Source: Candidatus Binataceae bacterium | Lineage (GTDB): Bacteria > Desulfobacterota > Binatia > Binatales > Binataceae | Direction of reading: 5' to 3' | Length of the DNA stretch: 55,149 nucleotides | Assembly: GCA_015478645.1 (NCBI GenBank) | Contig: JADMIL010000015.1 | Span: 1 to 55,149 of the forward strand | Part shown: piece by piece, positions 8,995-18,579 of the stretch | How positions within the stretch are numbered: position 1 is the first letter of the stretch | Layout: each line of letters opens with the position of its first letter | The notes under the pieces: model-generated | What the model was told of the DNA's origin: nothing | Seen by the model: only the letters and a program-made list of their open reading frames with translations | Databases searched by the model: none | Program-made: the position numbers and the translations under genes

Positions 8995-9870
8995 ATGAAG
9001 CCGCGCATCCGCCGGCTGCTGCGCCTGGCCGGGGTCGTCGTGATCATCGCCGGGCTCTACCGCCTGGGCGGCATCTACCTGTGGCCGCCGCCCGACACCA
9101 GCACGATCCGGACGGTCGGCATAATCGAAGCGCCCGAGGTTAATATCACCAGCCGCATCGCCGGCCGCATCGCGCGGCTCGACTTGATTGAGGGCGACCT
9201 CGTCGAGCTGGGCCAGACCGTGAGCCTGATCGAGGACGTCGATCTGCGCAATCAGGAGGCCAAGGCGCAGGGCGATCTGGCGACCGCGCAGGCCGATCTG
9301 GATCAGGCGGAACTGACGATGCGCCGCGATCGCGAGCTCATGCGGCGCGGAGTGATCTCGGCCAAGGAACGCGACGACGCCGTCGCCGATCTCGATCGCA
9401 AGCGCGCGGCGGTCGTGGCGGCCAAGGCCAACGTGCAATACTACGGCGACCAGATCGCCGACATGGTGATTCGTTCGCCCATCACCGGGGTCGTCGTGAG
9501 CAAGGCGCTCCAAGTCGGCGAATGGGTCACGCCGGGCACGCCGATCCTCACGGTCGACGACCTTTCGACCATCTGGGCGCGGGTCGATGTCGAGGAGACG
9601 GATCTCGGCGCGATTCGCCTCGGGCAGCCCGCGCTGACCGCCCGTCCGCCCCAGGTCTACACCGGGCGCGTGATGGCGATTGGCCAGGAGGGCCAGTTCG
9701 CGACCGAGACCGATGTGCGGCGCGGCCGTCAGGATATCCGCACGTTTTACGTCAAGGTGCGCGTGCTGCAGGCGGGCGGCGACGTGAAGCCCGGAATGAC
9801 CGCCGAAGTAACTTTTTCACGGCGCGATGGAATCGAACTCGGCAGCAATCCAGGCGCACGAACTGACTAA
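8995..9870 (+). CDS. HlyD-family membrane fusion protein (ABC exporter adaptor)
   Basis: A 291-residue periplasmic adaptor. It has an N-terminal membrane anchor (residues 10-26), a split biotinyl-lipoyl domain (VNITSRIAGRIARLDLIEGDLVELGQ and later IRSPITGVVVSKALQVGEWVTPG), a helical hairpin rich in Ala, Asp and Glu (about 85-150) and a beta-barrel (TVDDLSTIWARVDVEE). Adaptors of this form work with an ABC ATPase and an ABC-2 permease. Its 3' end overlaps the ATPase start by 44 bases, showing a former operon. Because the ATPase behind it is broken, the adaptor may now be orphaned. Confidence 0.85.
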   Translation: MKPRIRRLLRLAGVVVIIAGLYRLGGIYLWPPPDTSTIRTVGIIEAPEVNITSRIAGRIARLDLIEGDLVELGQTVSLIEDVDLRNQEAKAQGDLATAQADLDQAELTMRRDRELMRRGVISAKERDDAVADLDRKRAAVVAAKANVQYYGDQIADMVIRSPITGVVVSKALQVGEWVTPGTPILTVDDLSTIWARVDVEETDLGAIRLGQPALTARPPQVYTGRVMAIGQEGQFATETDVRRGRQDIRTFYVKVRVLQAGGDVKPGMTAEVTFSRRDGIELGSNPGARTD

Positions 9871-10366
9871 AAAGTTCGGCGCGTTCACGGCGGTCGACCA
9901 GATCAGCGTCGAGGTCCGCCGCGGCGAACTATTCGGCCTGCTCGGCCCCAATGGCGCCGGCAAAACCACTCTCACACGGATGCTCACGACGCTAATTGGG
10001 CCAACCTCCGGCAGCGCGCAGGTGGCCGGCGAGGACGTGGTCCGCGCCCCCGGCCGCGTGCGCGAACGGATCGGCGTAATCCCGCAGGCGCTGACCTCCG
10101 ACCTCGACCTCACCGGCTGGGAAAACGTCGACATCTATGGCGAATTCTACGGTGTTGGCCGCCGCCAGCGCCATGAACGCGCCGCGCGGCACAGCGTGCG
10201 CTTGAGGTTGAGTCCGGCGAGCGCCAGCATGATCGCGGTGAAGATCACCAGGAAGCGCAGGTCGGACGAACCGCGCATCCGCGCCGGCAGCGACCTGCCT
10301 ATGCCGCCCGTCAGTCGTGCGATTTGCGCCGTACGCCCGACGTATCGGCGGCTCGGCGCGCCTTGA
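9827..10366 (+). pseudogene. ABC transporter ATP-binding protein, truncated
   Basis: The first 109 or so residues are a normal drug-export-type ABC ATPase: AHELTKKFGAFTAVDQIS, Walker A GPNGAGKTT, Q-loop IGVIPQ, then ENVDIYGEFYGV. Homology stops near 10150; the remaining 70 codons are Arg-rich and lack the signature LSGGQ, Walker B and H-loop. On the opposite strand of that tail is a permease-like fragment. The gene is therefore broken by rearrangement, or the contig is misjoined here. A domain without signature and Walker B cannot hydrolyse ATP, so no function is expected. Confidence 0.75.
10150..10305 (-). pseudogene. Possible ABC-2 permease C-terminal fragment
   Basis: Minus-strand reading gives RMRGSSDLRFLVIFTAIML followed by ALAGLNLKRTL, one hydrophobic helix with a basic end, which resembles the last membrane segment of ABC-2 type permeases. 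It begins right after the rnhA stop and runs into the point where the plus-strand ATPase loses homology. A permease is the expected third gene of the adaptor/ATPase operon, but here it is inverted and reduced to its tail. The identification rests on a single helix and is tentative. Confidence 0.4.
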
Positions 10367-11000
10367 GCTGACACGCCGCCAGCGCGCAGTAGGGCGCGGC
10401 GTCACCAGCCGGACCGACGAAGGCGCGTCCACAGCCCACGCATCGGCGGATCGTTTCGTCGGCCGTGAGCAGCGCGCGCAACTCGCGCACGACCTCGCCG
10501 TCGGTGCCGAAATCGCTGGCCGGGCTGGGTTTGGGCTCGTCACTGACGATCGATAATCCGTGGTAATGGATCCGCCCGCTCTTGGCCGCGATCGTCGCGC
10601 CGTGCCGCGCGTTGCGATCGGCCTCCTCGTTGAGCGGGTCGCCGGCGTGTCCTTCGACCCATTCGAAAACGACTCGGCGCTCGCCGGCTTCGTGGTCGAG
10701 CTTTTCCCACAGGTCGACGTTCTGCTTGCGCTTCCAGCCAAGCGTCATGGTCTTGACCACGTACTGGCTGTCGCTGCGCACAACCACGCGCGTGCCGGTC
10801 GGGACGACCCGCAGCCCTTCGATCGCCGCCGTCAACTCCATCCGGTTGTTGGTGGTGGCGGGGTCGCCGCCGTAAATCGTGCGTGAGACCCCGCTAGGCT
10901 TGACGATCACCGCGGCCCATCCGCCGGGGCCGGGATTACCGAGGCAGGAGCCGTCGGCGTATACGTAATGAGTCTCTTTCGGCGCGGGCATCGCGGTCAT
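10311..11000 (-). CDS. rnhA: Ribonuclease HI with Cys-rich C-terminal extension
   Basis: A 229-residue protein that degrades the RNA strand of RNA-DNA hybrids. Residues 10-150 form the RNase H fold with the acidic catalytic set visible in YADGSCLGNPGPGGW, NNRMELTAAIEG, VVRSDSQYVV and NEEADRNARHG. The usual enzyme ends near residue 150; here about 75 residues follow, including CVGCGRAF and YCALAACQ, a possible four-Cys zinc-binding module. The ATG overlaps the glgA stop by four bases, so the two are translationally coupled. An internal ATG at 10991 is an alternative start. The tail's role, perhaps nucleic-acid or protein binding, is inferred. Confidence 0.9.
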   Translation of the reverse strand: MTAMPAPKETHYVYADGSCLGNPGPGGWAAVIVKPSGVSRTIYGGDPATTNNRMELTAAIEGLRVVPTGTRVVVRSDSQYVVKTMTLGWKRKQNVDLWEKLDHEAGERRVVFEWVEGHAGDPLNEEADRNARHGATIAAKSGRIHYHGLSIVSDEPKPSPASDFGTDGEVVRELRALLTADETIRRCVGCGRAFVGPAGDAAPYCALAACQLKARRAADTSGVRRKSHD

Positions 11001-12457
11001 TCCGCCGCCGGCCCGATCCGCTCAAACCATTCGAGGTACTCGGCGGCGGCGCGGTCCCAGGAAAAATCCGACTTGAAACAGTTACGCATGACCACCTGCC
11101 ATTGCGACGGTTTGTGGAACACGGTCACCGCGCGCGCGACCGCCTCGATCAGCGCCGCGGCGCTGTAGTCGGTGAAGACGAAGCCGTTGCCGGTGCGCGT
11201 ACGTGAGTTGAATTCGCTCACCGTGTCGCGCAGTCCGCCGGTCGCGCGCACCACCGGCGCCGTGCCGTACTTAAGCGCGTACATCTGGGTCAGTCCGCAC
11301 GGCTCGAACCGCGACGGCATCAGGAACAGATCGCTCCCGGCCTGAATCCGATGGGCGACGGCGTTGTCGAAGCCCAGCAGGATACGGATGCGCTCGGGAT
11401 AGCGCCGTTCGGCCGCCTGGAAGATTTTCTCGAGTGCCGGATCGCCGCTCGACAACATCACCAGTTGCAGGTCGAGGGCAATGATCGCGTCGAGCGCCTC
11501 GGCCAGAATATCGAGACCCTTTTGAGGCGTCATCCGCGTGACCATACCGGCCATCGGCACCGGTTTGGATTTCGCCGGATGCGGTAGCCTGAGATCGTCG
11601 CGCAGGACGTCGAGGCAATGCTTTTTGTTGGCGCGGTTGCGCGGCGAGTAGGGCTTGGGGATCAGCCGGTCGTGCGCGGGATCCCATTCCTCGTAGTCCG
11701 CGCCGTTGAGAATTCCGATGAACCGGTCGCCCTTGGCGGTGAGCACGCCGCCCAGCCCGAAGCCGACCTCCGGGTCGTGCGCGGATTCGTAGGCATAGGT
11801 CGGACTCACCGTCGAGACCGCGTCGGCCAGCACCACCGCGCCCTTCATCAGGTTGACCCGGCCCCAGAACTCGAGACAGCCGACCGTGTTCCACGATGCG
11901 TCGATCCCGAGCATCGGATAGTCCGCGGCGTCGCATACGCCCTGGTAGGCGAGATTATGAATCGTGAAGGCCGAGCGCACGTGCGCAAAGCGCTCGCGCA
12001 GCCCGGCGTCGGCGCGGATCGCGATCGTCGCCGCGGCGGCGTGCCAGTCGTGCGCGTGCAAGACGTCCGGATGAACCAGGTCGGCCGCCGCATGGGCCGC
12101 GGCGCGGCCAAAAAAAATGAAGCGGCGCGCGTTGTCGGGATATTCCTCGCCCGCCTCGCCGTAAATGCCGCCGCGGCCGAAAAATCCCGGATGGTCGATC
12201 AGGTAGAGCGGCACGCCCGCCGCGCTCTCGGCGGCCAGCACCCGATACGATTCGACCGCCGCGCCCATCGTGAGCGTGAGGCCGTCGGCGACGACTCGCG
12301 TCGCGATCTGTTCGGTCAACGCGGCGTAAGCCGGCGCGATCACGCAGGCCTCGGCGCCGCGATGTATCAGCGCCGGCGGCAGCGCGGCGATGACGTCCGC
12401 CAGTCCGCCCGCCTTGGCGTAAGGTCCGATTTCCGCGGCTACGATCGCAACTCTCAT
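10997..12457 (-). CDS. glgA: Glycogen synthase (ADP-glucose type, GT5)
   Basis: A 486-residue GT-B glycosyltransferase extending alpha-1,4-glucan from ADP-glucose. It shows the N-terminal EIGPYAKAGGLADVIAALP with the KxGG motif, HAHDWHAA, FTIHNLAYQG, GILNGADYEEWDP, the C-domain GMVTRMTPQKGLDIL, and the catalytic EPCGLTQMYALKYGTAPVVRATGGLRDTV. Length matches bacterial GlgA (about 480). No other glg genes are in the window. The 207 bases upstream, to the next feature, contain no recognisable gene. Confidence 0.96.
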   Translation of the reverse strand: MRVAIVAAEIGPYAKAGGLADVIAALPPALIHRGAEACVIAPAYAALTEQIATRVVADGLTLTMGAAVESYRVLAAESAAGVPLYLIDHPGFFGRGGIYGEAGEEYPDNARRFIFFGRAAAHAAADLVHPDVLHAHDWHAAAATIAIRADAGLRERFAHVRSAFTIHNLAYQGVCDAADYPMLGIDASWNTVGCLEFWGRVNLMKGAVVLADAVSTVSPTYAYESAHDPEVGFGLGGVLTAKGDRFIGILNGADYEEWDPAHDRLIPKPYSPRNRANKKHCLDVLRDDLRLPHPAKSKPVPMAGMVTRMTPQKGLDILAEALDAIIALDLQLVMLSSGDPALEKIFQAAERRYPERIRILLGFDNAVAHRIQAGSDLFLMPSRFEPCGLTQMYALKYGTAPVVRATGGLRDTVSEFNSRTRTGNGFVFTDYSAAALIEAVARAVTVFHKPSQWQVVMRNCFKSDFSWDRAAAEYLEWFERIGPAAE

Positions 12458-12664
12458 GCTTCCGGCTATCCTGTTTCCGCGCCGGTGCCGGCCCGGCCGT
12501 GTTCACTCGCTTGCGTTCGCGCGACTCGCGTGCCGACCCGCCATGCCGGCCGCGCCGCGATGCCGCGCGGAGTCGTCACTAACGCGGCGCGTCGTGCTCT
12601 TGCTGACACTGATGTATGGAGCGTCTGCTGTCCAGTCAATCGCGCGCGCGTGCCTGCCGCGCGC

Positions 12665-12847
12665 CTACGACGATAACGCGCCGTTGGGGCTCGCCACCGC
12701 TGCCGGATTGGCGCCGGTGATTACATCGCGCAGGAACCCGGCCGCAAACTCCGGCGGCACCGGGTTGATATGGAAGCCCGTGCCCACCTCGAAGCCATTG
12801 CTGGCGTGCTCGAAATGCGATCCGTGCACGCGCGCGGCACGATGCAC
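12665..12847 (-). CDS. Possible small hypothetical protein downstream of lon
   Basis: A 60-codon GTG-initiated frame that begins 24 bases after the lon stop, on the same strand. The middle (GFEVGTGFHINPVPPEFAAGF) has a protein-like, mixed composition unlike the Arg/Ala-rich shadow frames around it. I recognise no family, and it could equally be the remnant of a longer gene. No strong ribosome site is seen. Confidence 0.35.
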   Translation of the reverse strand: MHRAARVHGSHFEHASNGFEVGTGFHINPVPPEFAAGFLRDVITGANPAAVASPNGALSS

Positions 12848-12871
12848 GCGAGCGCTCGGTTCGCCCCGCCG

Positions 12872-15361
<2,490 letters not shown>

Positions 15362-15430
15362 ATGTCAGGGCCACCTGCGGCCGGTACGGCATGATGCCGC
15401 CCACACTTCCCCCATCGCCCGGATTTACCG

Positions 15431-15471
15431 TAATATACGAACCGATGAGGCACAAGGAAGATTCCTTGTGC
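15431..15471. promoter_or_regulatory. Perfect inverted repeat and AT-rich box between lon and the DUF2203 gene
   Basis: GCACAAGGAA-ga-TTCCTTGTGC (15450-15471) is a perfect 10-bp inverted repeat with a 2-base centre, placed in the divergent gap between lon and the DUF2203 gene. TAATATAC (15431-15438) beside it could serve as a -10 element for lon on the minus strand (TATATT). This fits an operator for a dimeric regulator; the regulator is not identifiable. It lacks a T-tract, arguing against a terminator. Confidence 0.5.
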
Positions 15472-15521
15472 GGACAACCTAATCATGATCGGCCGCGTGC
15501 GCCATTCATCCAGAGGCTGAA

Positions 15522-15947
15522 TTGTCCTCGCATCAATTTGATAAATTGTTCAGCGCTAGCGACGCGAACGAACTCATACCTGCCCTTGAAGTGCTTATTC
15601 GTGACCTGCAAGGCCAGGCCGCCGAGTTGCGCACGCGCATCCAGGATCTCATCCGCGCCGATCAGAGTCTCGACGCGATGCATCTCGCGGAGATCGTCCA
15701 GCGCTATCCCGACCTGCGTCCCAACACCGCGCGGATGGCCGAAATCGCCAGCCAGATTCAGACCCTCGGCGGCTTCCTCAAGGATATCGATCAGGGGCTG
15801 GTCGATTTTCCCGGCGAGGTCGGCGACGACGTGGTCTTCCTCTGCTGGCAATTCGGTGAGCCGCGCGTAACCACCTGGCATCCGATTGACGGGGGCTTTG
15901 CGGAGCGCCGGCCGATCCCGGGCGCGCCCAAGACTTATCTAAATTGA
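15522..15947 (+). CDS. DUF2203 domain-containing protein
   Basis: A 141-residue soluble protein with the typical DUF2203 layout: FSASDANELIPALEVLI at the N-terminus, a helical centre, and the C-terminal signature KDIDQGLVDFPGE, VVFLCWQFGEPRVTTWHPIDGGFAERRPI. The family's function is not established. The start is a TTG preceded by GAGG; no ATG exists in frame before the conserved region. It is transcribed divergently from lon, and followed by 103 bases without a gene. Confidence 0.85.
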   Translation: MSSHQFDKLFSASDANELIPALEVLIRDLQGQAAELRTRIQDLIRADQSLDAMHLAEIVQRYPDLRPNTARMAEIASQIQTLGGFLKDIDQGLVDFPGEVGDDVVFLCWQFGEPRVTTWHPIDGGFAERRPIPGAPKTYLN

Positions 15948-16050
15948 GGCGGCCGCCGAAATTGCCGCGGTCGCCGCATTTGGTTCCACCGTCGGCGCAT
16001 CGCGAGTTGCCCGACCTTATGCTCTCCCGGATACGCGCGGATTTTCTCCC

Positions 16051-16521
16051 ATGGTGATTGCGCTCTTCATCTACCTGTTGTGTATCGTCTGCTGGCTCGG
16101 TGGGATGGTCTTCTTCTCAATCCTGTCCGCGCCGATCATCTTCACCGTGCTGCCGCTTGCCGAGGCCGGCAAAGTCGTCAGCGGAATCTTTCCGCGCTAC
16201 TACATCCTGGGCTACGTCGCCGGAATTATCAGCGTGATTATCGCGCTGTACTTCGCCGTCGTCCGCGGCCAGCGCCTGTGGTGGAGTTGCGCGACGCTCG
16301 CGCTCGCCGCCGCGCTCGCACTGACGTTCTACGCCGGCGCGGTAATCCTGCCGCGGGCCGACGCGATCCGCGCCGTGGTCGTGGAGCCCAATCCCGACGC
16401 CGCGCGCAAAGCCGAGTTCGACCGGCTCCATCATCTGTCGGTCGCGCTCAATGGTGGTGTGATGGTGCTCAATTTACTCGCGCTGCTGGCCAGCGCGGCG
16501 GCGCTGGCGCCCCGTGGCTAA
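16051..16521 (+). CDS. DUF4149 family membrane protein
   Basis: A 156-residue protein with four membrane helices (about 3-25, 48-68, 75-97, 133-153). The pattern LLCIVCWLGGMVFFS, with Trp-Leu-Gly-Gly, and the conserved FDRLHHLSVALNGG before the last helix match the DUF4149 (TMEM205-like) family of unknown function. The 3' end overlaps the following HAD gene by eight bases, indicating an operon. No strong ribosome site precedes the ATG. Confidence 0.8.
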   Translation: MVIALFIYLLCIVCWLGGMVFFSILSAPIIFTVLPLAEAGKVVSGIFPRYYILGYVAGIISVIIALYFAVVRGQRLWWSCATLALAAALALTFYAGAVILPRADAIRAVVVEPNPDAARKAEFDRLHHLSVALNGGVMVLNLLALLASAAALAPRG

Positions 16522-17272
16522 GGCCGCCTTCAAGGCGCTGGTGTTCGATCTGTTCGACACCATCGTGAAATGGGAGCCCGAGCGGCTGCCCGTGATGGAA
16601 CTCGGCGGGCGCCCGACGCATACCACGCTGCCGTGGGTCTTCCCGCCGCTCGCCGCGCGCCTCGGCGCTGACTTCGATCGCGATCGCTTCATCGAAGTTT
16701 ACGGCGCGGTGGTCGAGGAAATTTTTGTCGAGCGCGAGCGCGACGGCACCGAGATTACCTGCGCTGAGCGCTTCGCACGCACGCTCGAGCGCCTCGCCGC
16801 CGGACCCGCCGCCGAACGTCTGGCCTTTGCCGAACAGCTCACGCGCGTCCACATGGACGGCGTGCGCGCGGTCACCTGGGCGCCGGCCGATCGGGTCGCC
16901 GCGGTCCGCCGCCTCGCGCCCCATTATCGCCTCGGCCTGCTCTCGAACTTCGACGACGCGCAATGCGGACGCGACGTGCTGAGCGACACCGGCGTCGCCG
17001 GCCTGTTCGAGACCGTGATCATTTCGGCCGAAGTCGGCCTGCGCAAACCTAACCCGCGGATCTACCATCAGATGCTCGAGCGGCTGCGCCTTGCGCCGCA
17101 CGAAGTGCTCTTCATCGGTGACACGCCGCGCGAGGATGTCGACGGTCCGCAGCGCGTCGGGATGCGCACGGTGTGGATCAGCAGGGGCGCGGCCGGCGTG
17201 CCCGAGGGCATCCCCGAGCCGCATTACATCATCCGCGACCTCGCCGAGCTGCCCGCGATCCTGGGCGTATGA
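16514..17272 (+). CDS. HAD superfamily hydrolase
   Basis: A 252-residue haloacid dehalogenase-like hydrolase starting with GTG inside the preceding gene. Motif I is FDLFDTIV: the nucleophile Asp is present, but the second Asp of DxD is Phe, as in several DLF-type subfamilies. Motif II is in LLSNFDDA, motif III Lys in GLRKPNPRIY, and motif IV in FIGDTPREDV. The cap is inserted after motif I (about 15-110), a C1-type arrangement. The substrate is unknown. Its stop overlaps the next start (ATGA). Confidence 0.88.
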   Translation: MAKAAFKALVFDLFDTIVKWEPERLPVMELGGRPTHTTLPWVFPPLAARLGADFDRDRFIEVYGAVVEEIFVERERDGTEITCAERFARTLERLAAGPAAERLAFAEQLTRVHMDGVRAVTWAPADRVAAVRRLAPHYRLGLLSNFDDAQCGRDVLSDTGVAGLFETVIISAEVGLRKPNPRIYHQMLERLRLAPHEVLFIGDTPREDVDGPQRVGMRTVWISRGAAGVPEGIPEPHYIIRDLAELPAILGV

Positions 17273-17763
17273 CGATGGCGCCGCGAAGCGCGATCGCCGT
17301 GATTGGCGGCAGCGCCGCGACCGATCAGATGATCGCGCAGGCATTTGATGTCGGCGGCGCGATCGCGGCGGCCGGCGCGGTGCTGGTCTGTGGCGGCCGC
17401 GGCGGCGTGATGGAAGCCGCGGCGCGCGGCGCCCAGGCGGCCGGCGGCGTCACCGTCGGGATTCTGCAGAGCTACGATCGCGCCTCGGCCAATCCGCATA
17501 TCGAGATCGCGATCGCCACCGGCATGGGCCACGCCCGCAACCTGATCGTCGTCGCCAGCGCCGACGCCGTCGTCGCGCTGCCGGGCGCGTCGGGCACCCT
17601 CTCGGAAATCGCGATGGCGCTGACCATCGGTCGCCCGGTAGTCGCACTCGACGCCTGGCGCGAGCTGGCCGGCGTCCATCACGCGGCGACGCCCCAAACC
17701 GCCGTCACGCTCGCGCTGGAACTGGCGCGCGATCCGGCGCGCGCCCGCATCGCGCCCCGATGA
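17269..17763 (+). CDS. TIGR00725 family protein (LOG-like Rossmann fold)
   Basis: A 164-residue protein starting at the ATG that overlaps the HAD stop; an upstream extension of the frame is only shadow. IAVIGGSAATDQ, LVCGGRGGVMEAAARGA, the TVGIL strand and IATGMGHARNLIVVASADAVVALPG follow the TIGR00725 pattern, related to LOG nucleotide 5'-monophosphate phosphoribohydrolases. The usual GGxxGT stretch is PGASGTLSEI here, with Ala in place of the second Gly. Function is unproven. The stop overlaps the next start by four bases. Confidence 0.85.
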   Translation: MTMAPRSAIAVIGGSAATDQMIAQAFDVGGAIAAAGAVLVCGGRGGVMEAAARGAQAAGGVTVGILQSYDRASANPHIEIAIATGMGHARNLIVVASADAVVALPGASGTLSEIAMALTIGRPVVALDAWRELAGVHHAATPQTAVTLALELARDPARARIAPR

Positions 17764-18185
17764 GCCGCGCGATGCCGACGATCCACGAACGCTATCCCGC
17801 GATCGCTTCGCTCGAGGCCTCGCCGTTCTCGGCGCTGCTCGGCCTCAAGGTCGAGTCGGCCGAGGACGGCGCCGCGGTGGTGCGGATGCCGTTCGCGGCG
17901 CGCCTGCTCAACGACGGCGGACTCGACGTGCCGATTCACGGCGGGGCGATCGCGTCGCTCGCCGACTTTGCCGCCTGCGCCGCCGTCTGGACCAGGCCCG
18001 CGACTTCGCGCAGCGCGACCATCGCGATGACGATCAATTACACCGGGCCGGGAATCCGCAGCGACCTGATCGCCCACGCGCGCGTGCGCCGCGCGGGCCG
18101 CCGCGTCGCGAGCCTCACGGTCGAGGTCCGCGATGCGGCCGGCGCGCTGATCGCCGACGCGCTAATCACCTACAAAGTCGCCTGA
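17760..18185 (+). CDS. PaaI family thioesterase (hotdog fold)
   Basis: A 141-residue hotdog protein. The core motif IHGGAIASLADFAACAAV is the HGG-type active-site helix of PaaI acyl-CoA thioesterases, and SATIAMTINYTGPG and LTVEVRDAAGALIADALITYK give the expected strands. Such enzymes hydrolyse aryl- or acyl-CoA esters; the substrate is not visible. It closes the four-gene coupled unit starting at 16051. Confidence 0.88.
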   Translation: MSRAMPTIHERYPAIASLEASPFSALLGLKVESAEDGAAVVRMPFAARLLNDGGLDVPIHGGAIASLADFAACAAVWTRPATSRSATIAMTINYTGPGIRSDLIAHARVRRAGRRVASLTVEVRDAAGALIADALITYKVA

Positions 18186-18579
18186 GCGCACGCCGCCGCG
18201 GCACGACACTGATTGGTCGCGCATTCGCGCGCGATCACTCGTACAAAAGCCACCTTGCCCGTGACGCCAACGGGCCGGCCCGGGTGGGCGGTTCGCGACA
18301 AGCCTGTTAGGGGGGTCCACTCGGCGCGCTGGTCCGTTCGCATCTCTGCCAAATTGTCGCGGCAATCTGGGCGTACGCGTGAGGATCCGGGCTCGCGTAA
18401 ACTGTCTTAACAAGGTCGGTTAGGGTGTCGGCTACCATTTGATCGGGTACGGAGTATTCCAAGCTTCGATTTCATCGTTTGCGGGCCTCGCATGTTCGCC
18501 TCGGCCACCGGCATAATGTCGTCAACGTCACCGTGCGGCGTATCCGGGGCCGCCCATCAAACTGGCGCTAGAGTTCGTT
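18186..18579. other. 394-base intergenic region without a supported gene
   Basis: The region between the thioesterase and the GloVer-repeat protein contains short GC-rich inverted segments (for example CGGGCCGGCCCGG near 18270) and becomes less GC-rich after 18390. I could not match it to a known riboswitch, tRNA or ORF. It may hold the terminator of the upstream operon and the promoter of the next gene. Confidence 0.5.

Noticed and set aside
18213-18410. 65-codon frame in the gap before the GloVer-repeat gene
   Set aside because: No ribosome site, basic low-information composition, and an equally open antisense frame.
18240-18420. Possible riboswitch or small RNA
   Set aside because: Short GC-rich inverted segments exist, but I could not match conserved bases of a known class such as c-di-GMP or cobalamin riboswitches.
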